DNA of 36,550 bases from Hymenobacter frigidus (GTDB lineage: Bacteria > Bacteroidota > Bacteroidia > Cytophagales > Hymenobacteraceae), in NCBI RefSeq assembly GCF_014640435.1, contig NZ_BMGY01000043.1:1-36550 (forward strand), written 5' to 3'. The translations under genes were made by a program, and so were the position numbers. Shown piece by piece: positions 1-7,265 of the stretch (position 1 is the first letter of the stretch; the number at the start of each line of letters is the position of its first letter). Under the pieces are notes generated by a model. The model searched no databases. It was given only the letters and a program-made list of their open reading frames with translations, and was not told the DNA's origin.

Positions 1-44
1 AGGAAGCGAAAGGGTCCATGCCCGAAACTAACCTACAGCCCGCT

Positions 45-52
45 TACTTTTG
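45..52 (+). promoter_or_regulatory. Candidate Bacteroidetes -7 box (TACTTTTG)
   Basis: TACTTTTG fits the Bacteroidetes sigma-A -7 consensus TAnnTTTG exactly and lies 86 bases before the dehydrogenase start. No convincing -33 TTG is visible at the usual distance. The implied leader contains a small hairpin (GCCCTATCAT near 61-70 against ATGAgTAGGGC near 75-85). Confidence 0.4.
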
Positions 53-137
53 GTGCGGAAGCCCTATCATAAAAATGAGTAGGGCAGCCATTATCAGGAT
101 TTTCGCGTAAGCAAGTCCACACTTTTTCTCCGCTGCC

Positions 138-1085
138 ATGCCTCCCAAAAAGACTACTCCAGCCAAGCCCGCTGCCAGGAAGCCCACCACCGCCAAAGCT
201 CCGGCCCCCAAAGCCGAGCGCCGCCCCACGGCCAAAGACATGAAGGCCGCCGCCCAGAAGCTGCCATACCCGGCCAAACAGGCCGACATGAAGCTCCAGC
301 CCGATTCGGACCTGGCCAACTACAAGGCCGCCGGCAAGCTCAAGGATAAGGTCGCCATCATCACCGGGGCCGACTCCGGCATTGGGCGGGCCGTGGCCAT
401 TGCCTTCGCCAAGGAAGGCGCGCACGTGGCCATCGTATTCAACGAAAACGTGGTGGATGCGGAAAAAACCAAGCAGCTAGTCGAAAAAGAGAAGCGCAAG
501 TGCCTACTGTTGCAACTGGACGTACGCGACCCCGAGCAGTGCAAACAAGCCGTGCGCCGCACCCGCGCCGAGCTGGGCGGCCTGAACATTCTGGTGAACA
601 ATGCGGCCTTCCAGATGAGCCAGGAGAAGTTCGAGGACATTCCGGAAGAACAGATTCGGCGCACGTTTGATACCAATATTTTGGGGTACATCTGGATGGC
701 GCAGGCCACTATTCCGCACCTCCAAAAGGACGACTGCATCATTAATACGGGCAGCATCGTGGGCATTACGGGCATCCCGATTCTGGTGGATTATGCCTCT
801 TCCAAGGCTGGTATTCATGCCCTCACCAAATCACTGGCGTTGTATTTAGGCGAACGCGGCATCCGGGTGAACTGCGTGGTGCCCGGCCCGGTCTGGACGC
901 CCAACATCCCGGCCACCATGCCGCTGGCCGAAATCGAGAAGTTTGGCCACGAAGTGGCCCTCAAGCGCCCCGGCCAACCTGAGGAACTGGCCCCGGCCTA
1001 CGTGCTGCTGGCTAGTCAGGACGGCTCTTTTATGACCGGCAGCCTAGTGCACGTCACCGGCGGCAAGCTCAGCAGCGACGAATAA
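138..1085 (+). CDS. SDR family oxidoreductase, general-stress type with a basic N-terminal tail
   Basis: This is a classical/extended short-chain dehydrogenase of 315 residues, likely NAD(P)(H)-dependent and cytosolic; the substrate cannot be read from sequence. The nucleotide-binding motif TGADSGIG is at 76-83, NNAA at 154-157, and the catalytic residues are Ser206, Tyr219 and Lys223 (YASSK). Residues about 45-75, with a LxxYKAAGKLKDKVA pattern, match the YdaD/YhdF-like stress SDR group. Residues 1-40 are unusual: rich in Lys, Ala and Pro, predicted disordered, and histone H1-like. The start at 138 is chosen because this tail reads on continuously and no later ATG has better support. It appears to be monocistronic and is followed by a long hairpin. 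Confidence 0.88.
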   Translation: MPPKKTTPAKPAARKPTTAKAPAPKAERRPTAKDMKAAAQKLPYPAKQADMKLQPDSDLANYKAAGKLKDKVAIITGADSGIGRAVAIAFAKEGAHVAIVFNENVVDAEKTKQLVEKEKRKCLLLQLDVRDPEQCKQAVRRTRAELGGLNILVNNAAFQMSQEKFEDIPEEQIRRTFDTNILGYIWMAQATIPHLQKDDCIINTGSIVGITGIPILVDYASSKAGIHALTKSLALYLGERGIRVNCVVPGPVWTPNIPATMPLAEIEKFGHEVALKRPGQPEELAPAYVLLASQDGSFMTGSLVHVTGGKLSSDE

Positions 1086-1098
1086 CGCTTCACTTGAC

Positions 1099-1165
1099 GA
1101 GGAATGAAGAAGGAGGAATCCGACACCGCCCATAGCGATGTCGGATTCCTCCTTCTTCATTCCTC
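1099..1165. terminator. Perfect 27-bp inverted repeat, probable bidirectional terminator or dispersed palindrome
   Basis: Bases 1099-1125 are perfectly complementary to 1139-1165, leaving a 13-base loop. The arms read GAGGAATGAAGAAGGAGGAA... and its complement. The right arm is followed by a partial extra copy of ATTCCTCA. There is no clean T-run, so it may be a structured intergenic repeat as well as a transcription stop for the dehydrogenase gene. Confidence 0.75.
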
Positions 1166-1334
1166 ATTCCTCAATTCATACCAGCTATAGTTGTTTAGCA
1201 ATGTTTTATAGGGCCCGATAATCAATCTGTTAAAAAGCCGGCTACCTTTCCACCTACCATTGCCCGCAAGTGCTGAGCAGGGCATTGCGCTAACCCATTC
1301 ATACCATTTATTTCACTCCAACTCCCATTCTTTT

Positions 1335-2744
1335 ATGGCCGAAAACTCCTCTTCTTTTCTTGACCGCAGCCACACCGTGGCGGGGCCCGGCTACAACCGC
1401 TGGTTAGTGCCGCCCGCGGCGCTGGCCATTCACCTGGCCATCGGACAAGCTTACGCGTTCAGCGTATTCAAAAAGCCCATGGGTGCCCTCATCAGCGGCA
1501 ACGTGGACAAGCCCGACGCGCTGGACTGGACGCCCGGACAGCTGGCCGTGGTATTCTCCATCGCCATCGTGCTGCTGGGCCTTTCGGCGGCCGTGTTTGG
1601 CAAGTGGCTGGAGCGCGTGGGGCCGCGCAAGGCCATGCTGGCCTCGGCGCTGTGCTTCGGGGGCGGCTTTCTCATTGCCTCGCTGGGCGTGCATTTGCAC
1701 AGCATCTGGCTGGTGTATTTCGGCTACGGCTTCGTGGGCGGCATCGGGCTGGGCATCGGCTACATTTCGCCGGTAAGTACCCTGATTAAGTGGTTCCCCG
1801 ACCGGCCGGGCGTGGCCACGGGCATGGCCATCATGGGCTTTGGCGGCGGGGCCATGATTGGCTCACCGCTGGCGGTGGCCCTCATGGCGCATTTCAAAAC
1901 CTCCGCGCCCATGGGCGTGGCTCCCACGTTCATCACCATGGGCCTGATTTACCTGGTGTTCATGATGTTCGGCGTGTTCACCATCCGCGTACCCGCCGAT
2001 GGCTGGAAACCGGCCGGCTACGTGCCTAACGCTCAGCACAGCACTCTCATCACCACCTCGAACGTGGACGCCGACAACGCCATCAAAACTCCCCAGTTCT
2101 GGATGCTGTGGGTAGTGCTGCTCTGCAACGTGACGGCCGGTATCGGCGTGCTCGAAACGGCCTCGCCGCTGATTCAGGAAACCTTCTCGGATGCCAGCAT
2201 GGGCGCGGGCCGGGGCGTAACTGCCGCCGCCGCGGCCGGCTTCGTGGGCCTGCTCAGCTTGTTCAACCTGCTGGGCCGCTTCTTCTGGTCGTCGGCTTCC
2301 GATAAACTGGGTCGCAAGCCCACGTACATGATTTACTTCGGGCTGGGCATTTTGCTGTACGCCTTGGCACCCACGCTGATGGCCAAGGGCTCGCTCACGC
2401 TGTTTGTGGTGGTGGCCTGCGTCATTCTGACCATGTACGGCGGCGGCTTCGCCACCATTCCAGCCTACTTGCGCGACTTGTTTGGCACCATGCAGGTGGG
2501 CGCCATCCACGGCCGGCTGCTCACGGCCTGGTCCACGGCCGGCATCCTGGGCCCGCTGCTGGTAAACTACCTGCACGACCAGCAAAAGGCCAAGGGCCTG
2601 ACCGGTGCCGCGGCTTACCAAACCGTGTTTTACACCATGGCCGGCCTGCTGGTGGTCGGCTTCATCGCCAACCTGCTGGTAACGGCCGTGAATGAGCGGT
2701 ACGCATTCAAAGGAACAGTCACGACGGCTTCGGCGGGCCACTAG
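1335..2744 (+). CDS. MFS transporter, OFA (oxalate/formate antiporter-like) family
   Basis: This is a 469-residue polytopic inner-membrane transporter with about 12 hydrophobic segments. The N-terminal half has the OFA-type opening (RWLVPPAALAIHLAIGQAYAFS), a GxxLxxxGPRKAM-like loop between helices 2 and 3, and Gly-rich helices (FVGGIGLGIGYISP). The second half has SDKLGRKPTYM. The family exchanges small carboxylates such as oxalate and formate, but the substrate here is unknown. An upstream in-frame codon exists at 1260; 1335 (MAENSSS) is preferred because the extra 25 residues are not family-like. The next gene, 31 bases downstream, encodes a one-helix protein and looks like its partner. 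Confidence 0.88.
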   Translation: MAENSSSFLDRSHTVAGPGYNRWLVPPAALAIHLAIGQAYAFSVFKKPMGALISGNVDKPDALDWTPGQLAVVFSIAIVLLGLSAAVFGKWLERVGPRKAMLASALCFGGGFLIASLGVHLHSIWLVYFGYGFVGGIGLGIGYISPVSTLIKWFPDRPGVATGMAIMGFGGGAMIGSPLAVALMAHFKTSAPMGVAPTFITMGLIYLVFMMFGVFTIRVPADGWKPAGYVPNAQHSTLITTSNVDADNAIKTPQFWMLWVVLLCNVTAGIGVLETASPLIQETFSDASMGAGRGVTAAAAAGFVGLLSLFNLLGRFFWSSASDKLGRKPTYMIYFGLGILLYALAPTLMAKGSLTLFVVVACVILTMYGGGFATIPAYLRDLFGTMQVGAIHGRLLTAWSTAGILGPLLVNYLHDQQKAKGLTGAAAYQTVFYTMAGLLVVGFIANLLVTAVNERYAFKGTVTTASAGH

Positions 2745-2775
2745 GGCTTCCTCTCACTTCTAATTCATTCCCAAT

Positions 2776-2925
2776 ATGAACCCGCAACCTAATTCTTCTG
2801 CTAACACCCCCGCCGCCGACACCGGCTCGGGCGGCTCGCCTGTGCTGGCCTGGCTGTTCGTGGGCCTTCCCCTGGCCTGGGGCGTGTCGCAAACCTTCAT
2901 CAAAGCGCTGGCGCTGTTTAAGTAA
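2776..2925 (+). CDS. Small single-helix protein, putative MFS transporter small subunit
   Basis: This is a 49-residue reading frame that is easily missed because of its size. The first 20 residues are Asn/Pro/Ser/Gly-rich and polar. The rest is one hydrophobic helix (VLAWLFVGLPLAWGVSQTFIKALALF) ending in Lys. Small proteins of this form are known to be encoded directly after OFA-type MFS genes and have been annotated as a transporter small subunit. Position, orientation and the perfect terminator after the gene all support a real two-gene operon. A role in assembly or stability of the transporter is inferred. Confidence 0.8.
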   Translation: MNPQPNSSANTPAADTGSGGSPVLAWLFVGLPLAWGVSQTFIKALALFK

Positions 2926-2950
2926 ACCGCTTCCATTTGGTGCTTCTGAG

Positions 2951-2982
2951 AAAGCAGCCGGCCCTGGGTCGGCTGCTTTTTT
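2951..2982 (+). terminator. Rho-independent terminator
   Basis: A 10-bp perfect stem (AAAGCAGCCG at 2951-2960 with CGGCTGCTTT at 2970-2979) has a 9-base loop and continues into a T-run. It ends the transporter/small-protein operon. Confidence 0.9.
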
Positions 2983-3048
2983 GTGGGTGCTTAATTCTGG
3001 TCAAATAAAAGCCAGGGTCCAGATTCGAAAAGCCTGTACTTTGCGGCT

Positions 3049-4572
3049 ATGAAAAAGCTATTTGCGCTGGCCCTGCTGGTAGGGCTGGGTGCTACCCAGG
3101 CCAACGACCCCATGCTGCGCGTGCGCCAGTTCCGGCAGGCGCACGAGCACGAGCTGCTCACGGAATTCGAGCAATTGGTGGCCATCCCGAACGTAGCGGC
3201 CGACACGGCCAACCTGCGCCGCACAGCCCTGTTTGTGCAGGGCATGATGCAGCGGCGCGGCATCAGCGCACGGCTGCTGGCGGCGCCTACGCCGGGCGTG
3301 CCGCCCGTGGTATTTGGCGAGGTGCGCACGCCCGGGGCCACGCGCACCGTCATATTTTACGCCCACTACGACGGCCAGCCCGTGAACCCCGCGCAGTGGC
3401 GCGAGGGCCTGCAGCCGTTTCAGCCGCAGCTGGCCACGGGGCCGCTCGACCGTGGCGGTCAGCTGGCCGCCCGCCCAGCGGCGGGCCAGCCCCTCAATCC
3501 CGATTGGCGGCTGTATGCCCGCAGCGCTTCCGACGACAAAGCCGGCGTGATGGCTATTCTGGCCGGATACCAGGCCCTAGCGGCCAGCAAGCTGAAGGCC
3601 AAGGTCAACGTGAAGTTCTTTTTTGAAGGGGAAGAAGAGCGGGGCTCGCCGCATTTGGGTGAGATTCTGGCCCGGCACAAGGCGTTGCTGGCCTCCGACC
3701 TGTGGGTGATTTGCGACGGGCCGGTGCATCAGTCGGGCCGCAAACAGGTGGTATTCGGCGCGCGGGGCGACGTGAATATGAGCCTGAAAGTGTATGGCCC
3801 GCGCCGCCCCCTGCACAGCGGGCACTACGGCAACTGGGCCCCCAACCCCGCCCTGGCGCTGGCCCGCCTGCTGGCCTCGATGACCGATAGCACCGGCCGG
3901 GTGCGCGTGGCCGGCTTCTACGACGATGTGACGCCGCTGAGCGCGGCTGAGAAAACCGCCCTCGCCCAGGTGCCTAACCTCGACGAAACCATTCGGCAGG
4001 AGTTGGGCTTTGCGCGCTCCTATGGCACTGGCCAATCCCTGGTGGAGCTGCTCAACCAGCCCTCACTCAACATCAACGGCATGCAGAGTGCCAATGTGGG
4101 CGCGCAGGCCGCCAACGTCATTCCCACCGTGGCCTCGGCCGTGCTGGACCTACGCCTGGTGCTCGGCAACGACGCGCAGCGCCAGGTGCAGAAGGTGGTC
4201 CGGCACATCGAGCGCCAGGGCTACCATGTGGTGGCGGCCGAGCCCACCGCTGCCGAGCGCACCCAGTACCCGCTGCTGGTGCGGGTGAACGCTGAAAAAG
4301 GCGAAAATGCCCAGCGCACCCGCCTCGACTTGCCTATTGCCCGCCAGGTGGTAGCGGCCGTGCAAACCACCACCCCCGACCGGATAGTGCAGCTGCCCAG
4401 CATGGGCGGCACCCTGCCGCTGGGGGTATTTGAGCGAGAGCTGGGGGCCCACACCGTCACGGTGCCGGTGGCCAACTACGACAACAACCAGCACGCCGAA
4501 AACGAAAACATTCGCCTCGGCAACCTCTGGGATGGCATCGAAACCATGGCCGCCATCATGCTGATGAAATAA
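3049..4572 (+). CDS. Exported M20 family metallopeptidase
   Basis: This is a 507-residue zinc exopeptidase/dipeptidase of the M20/M25/M40 type. Residues 1-18 form a signal peptide (MKKLFALALLVGLGATQA), so the enzyme is exported to the periplasm or beyond. Metal-site landmarks are YAHYDGQP (His near 106), SASDDKAG (near 161-166), EGEEERGS (near 193-199) and a C-terminal QHAENE (near 480). PLHSGHYGNWAPNP belongs to the lid/dimerisation domain. All key residues are present and the length is normal. The sequence TACTTTG just before the start is close to the Bacteroidetes -7 box but is one base short and very near the ATG. The gene probably stands alone after the preceding terminator. Confidence 0.9.
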   Translation: MKKLFALALLVGLGATQANDPMLRVRQFRQAHEHELLTEFEQLVAIPNVAADTANLRRTALFVQGMMQRRGISARLLAAPTPGVPPVVFGEVRTPGATRTVIFYAHYDGQPVNPAQWREGLQPFQPQLATGPLDRGGQLAARPAAGQPLNPDWRLYARSASDDKAGVMAILAGYQALAASKLKAKVNVKFFFEGEEERGSPHLGEILARHKALLASDLWVICDGPVHQSGRKQVVFGARGDVNMSLKVYGPRRPLHSGHYGNWAPNPALALARLLASMTDSTGRVRVAGFYDDVTPLSAAEKTALAQVPNLDETIRQELGFARSYGTGQSLVELLNQPSLNINGMQSANVGAQAANVIPTVASAVLDLRLVLGNDAQRQVQKVVRHIERQGYHVVAAEPTAAERTQYPLLVRVNAEKGENAQRTRLDLPIARQVVAAVQTTTPDRIVQLPSMGGTLPLGVFERELGAHTVTVPVANYDNNQHAENENIRLGNLWDGIETMAAIMLMK

Positions 4573-4703
4573 TCGTTCTTGAGGGATAGCGGCAGAATTA
4601 TAATGGGGAATAGCTCCCAGAGGAAGCCGCCGGGAAGGTTTTGCTCGTAAGGAGTTGTTAGCGGAACTGTGTAGTACGGTGCTGCATCAGTTGCCCCCTT
4701 TCT

Positions 4704-5321
4704 ATGTCCTCACCAGCTTATCCCAGCGGCACCGTTCGCGCCCTGCTCGACACCGCTCACGTATCGGACGCTACCCGCGCGGCGCTGCAGGCCCGGCTTG
4801 ATGCCCCCGCGACGTATGCGCCCCAGTTTCTGGCCCCCGAAACTTTCGCCCTGCTCGAAGCCGTAGCCGCCCGCCTGTTTCCACAGCCCGACCGACCGAC
4901 TCAGCCAATTCCGCTGGCCCCCGCCATTGACCAGCGATTGGCCGACGGCCGCGCCGATGGCTGGCGCTACGACGCCCTGCCCCCCGACCGCGAGGCCTAC
5001 CGCATGGGCCTGGGCGGCATTCAGGAAATAGCGCAGGCGCAGTTTCAAACTGATTTTATGAATCTGGAAGCCGCGCAGCAGGATGCGGTGCTGCACATGC
5101 TGGCCGGTAGCCACCCGCCCGGCACCGCCTGGCAAACCCTGGATGCCGGCCGCTTCTTCGAGGAACTGCTGGCCGAGCTGGCCGCCACGTACTACGCCCA
5201 CCCGCTGGCGCAGGAAGAAATCGGCTACGTGGGCATGGCCGACCTGCCCGCCTGGACGAAAATCGGCCTCAACGAGAAAGAAGACCGGGAGCCCAAACCG
5301 GAAGAACGGCTGTCATCCTAA
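4704..5321 (+). CDS. Gluconate 2-dehydrogenase subunit 3 family protein
   Basis: This 205-residue protein resembles the small (gamma) subunit of membrane-bound gluconate/FAD sugar dehydrogenases. It has helical LxAPETFALLEAVAARLFPQPD near the N-terminus, a region that packs on the flavoprotein, then GLGGIQEIAQ and a helical C-terminal half (FFEELLAELAATYYAHPLAQEEIGYVG). Most family members carry a Tat signal, but none is visible here, so the complex may be cytosolic or be carried by another subunit. It is followed by the GMC flavoprotein, its expected partner. The final residues RLSS and the stop codon lie inside the left arm of an intergenic palindrome, so the present C-terminus was shaped by that repeat. 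Confidence 0.8.
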   Translation: MSSPAYPSGTVRALLDTAHVSDATRAALQARLDAPATYAPQFLAPETFALLEAVAARLFPQPDRPTQPIPLAPAIDQRLADGRADGWRYDALPPDREAYRMGLGGIQEIAQAQFQTDFMNLEAAQQDAVLHMLAGSHPPGTAWQTLDAGRFFEELLAELAATYYAHPLAQEEIGYVGMADLPAWTKIGLNEKEDREPKPEERLSS

Positions 5322-5416
5322 GCGCAGCGAAGGACCTTATTACGGTCGACGGCTTGCAGTAATCTAAACCGGCACGGACGCAGTAAGGTCCTTTGCTGTG
5401 CTCAGGATGACAGCCG
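5307..5416. repeat. Long imperfect intergenic palindrome (type B)
   Basis: Left arm 5307-5340 pairs with right arm 5383-5416 at 30 of 34 positions, around a 42-base middle. The arms contain CTGTCATCCT, GCGCAGCGAAGGACC and their complements. It overlaps the end of the subunit 3 gene and supplies its stop codon. It resembles a dispersed non-coding repeat more than a simple terminator. Confidence 0.8.
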
Positions 5417-5447
5417 CTTCTTATCAAACTATAGCGACCCTTATACC

Positions 5448-7130
5448 ATGCCCGAAGAAGAAATCCTCGAAGAAAGCGTCCTCAACCCGGTGATGCCCGA
5501 CGTGCAGGACCCGCTGCTACGGGCGCTGCTGGCCGACGAGCCCGCACCCGTCGATACGCCCCAGGAACAACCGCAAGCCCTTCCGGCCGAGGCCGATGAG
5601 GTGGACTGCGTGGTGATTGGCCTGGGTGCGGGCGGCGCCCCGCTGCTGGCCCGCCTGGCCATGGCCGGCCTAAAGGTGGTGGCCCTAGAAGCCGGCCCCT
5701 GGCACGATGCAAAAAAAGACTTCGCCACCGACGAGCAGGCCCAGGACTTCCTGTTTTGGAACGATGAGCGACTGGCCGCCGGGCAGGACCCGCTGGCTAT
5801 GGGCCGCAATAACTCCGGCACCGGCGTAGGCGGCTCCACACTGCACTACACGGCCTACACGCCCCGCCCCCTGCCCGACGACCTGCACCTGAAGCGCGAC
5901 TTTGGCCGGGGCGAGGACTGGCCCTTTGGTTACGAAGAGCTCGAGCCCTACTACGAGGAGTTGGAGGGCTTTCTGGGAATTTCCGGGCCGACGCCCTACC
6001 CCTGGGGCCCGGCGCGGCGCAAAGGCTACCCGCTGGCCCCGCTCCCGCTCAATGGCGCGGCCCAGCTCATGGTGCGCGGAGCCGCGAAGCTGGGTATCCA
6101 GACGTCGCCGGCGGCTAACGCCGCCCTTTCGGCCCGCTACTACCAGGAGGGCGTGGGCTGGCGCGAGGCCTGCACCAACCGCGGCTTTTGCCAGGCGGGC
6201 TGCTCCAACGGGGCCAAGGCCAGCATGGACGTTACGTTTATTCCGCTGGCTGTGCAGCACGGGGCCGACATTCGGCCCAACAGCTTCGTGACCGAGATTG
6301 AGCGCGACGAACGCGGCTTCGTGACGGGCGTGGTGTACACCCAGAACGGCGAGCAGCAGCGCCAGCGCTGCCGTCACCTGTTCCTGTGCGGCGGCTCGGT
6401 CGAAACCCCGCGCCTGCTATTGCTCAATGATTTGGCCCTGACCAGCGGGCAAGTGGGCCGCAACCTGATGGCCCACCCCGGCGTGCAGGTGTGGGGCACG
6501 TTTGCCGACGAGGTGCGGCCCAACAAGGGCATTCCGGGCGGGCTGATTTCGCAGGATACCCACCGACCAAAGGATGCGGACTTTGTGGGCGGCTACCTGC
6601 TGCAAAGCATCGGGGTGATGCCCGTGACCTTTGCCGGGCAGGTGGCCCGGGGCCGTAAGCTCTGGGGCCAGCCCTTGCGCGACTACATGCGCCAGTTCAA
6701 CCACGTGGCCGGCATCAACATCCTGGGCGACTGCCTGCCCCATGCCGACAACTTTATGGAGCTGGCCGAGGAAAAAGATGCCCGGGGCCTGCCCAAGCCG
6801 CGCCTGCACTTCACCGCCCAGGAAAATGAGCAGCGCATGAATGCCCACGCCGAGAAAATTATGCGTGGCATTTGGGAAGCCGCCGGGGCCACCGATATCT
6901 GGGCTTTTGGCCGCTACGCCCACGTAATCGGCACCGCCCGCATGGGCCTGAGCGGCGACGACGCGGTGGTGGACGCCAACGGCCGCGCCTTCGACGTACC
7001 CAACCTGTACATCTCCGACAACTCCACTTTTCCCAGCGCCCTGAGCGTGAACCCGGCCCTGACCATCATGGCCCTGAGCCTGCGCACGGCCGATAAATTC
7101 CTGGAACAACAGCAGCGACGGAACGGGTGA
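5448..7130 (+). CDS. GMC family FAD-dependent oxidoreductase
   Basis: This is a 560-residue flavoprotein that likely oxidises a sugar, polyol or other alcohol. After an acidic N-terminal extension of about 50 residues, the FAD-binding Rossmann motif is VIGLGAGGAP (57-65). NNSGTGVGGSTLHYTAY, the GMC flavin-contact region, lies near 122-140. The C-terminal catalytic section has HVIGTARMG near 490-500 and NPALTIM near 534, giving the usual His...Asn pair. No signal peptide or cytochrome subunit is present. The preceding subunit 3-like gene strongly suggests a two-subunit dehydrogenase; the electron acceptor is not encoded here. The start at 5448 is the first ATG after the palindrome. Confidence 0.9.
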   Translation: MPEEEILEESVLNPVMPDVQDPLLRALLADEPAPVDTPQEQPQALPAEADEVDCVVIGLGAGGAPLLARLAMAGLKVVALEAGPWHDAKKDFATDEQAQDFLFWNDERLAAGQDPLAMGRNNSGTGVGGSTLHYTAYTPRPLPDDLHLKRDFGRGEDWPFGYEELEPYYEELEGFLGISGPTPYPWGPARRKGYPLAPLPLNGAAQLMVRGAAKLGIQTSPAANAALSARYYQEGVGWREACTNRGFCQAGCSNGAKASMDVTFIPLAVQHGADIRPNSFVTEIERDERGFVTGVVYTQNGEQQRQRCRHLFLCGGSVETPRLLLLNDLALTSGQVGRNLMAHPGVQVWGTFADEVRPNKGIPGGLISQDTHRPKDADFVGGYLLQSIGVMPVTFAGQVARGRKLWGQPLRDYMRQFNHVAGINILGDCLPHADNFMELAEEKDARGLPKPRLHFTAQENEQRMNAHAEKIMRGIWEAAGATDIWAFGRYAHVIGTARMGLSGDDAVVDANGRAFDVPNLYISDNSTFPSALSVNPALTIMALSLRTADKFLEQQQRRNG

Positions 7131-7150
7131 CGCCATTGTTCAACGGGAAC

Positions 7151-7234
7151 GTCATGCCGAGCGTAGTCGAGGCATCTCGCCCAGCAAACTAATTACTGCC
7201 GCATGCGAGATGCCTCGGCTGCGCTCGGCATGAC
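7151..7234. repeat. Intergenic palindrome (type A, GTCATGCCGAGC...GCTCGGCATGAC)
   Basis: Bases 7151-7180 pair with 7205-7234 at 28 of 30 positions, around a 24-base loop. The same arm sequence, with a few changes, occurs at 32211-32312, so this is a dispersed repeat family. Confidence 0.85.
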
Positions 7235-7265
7235 AACCGGTTATTAGCCTCAAATCATAAAGTCA

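Noticed and set aside
1863..2741. A 292-codon minus-strand frame opposite the MFS transporter
   Set aside because: It is a shadow of a clear transporter gene with no recognisable domain and biased composition.
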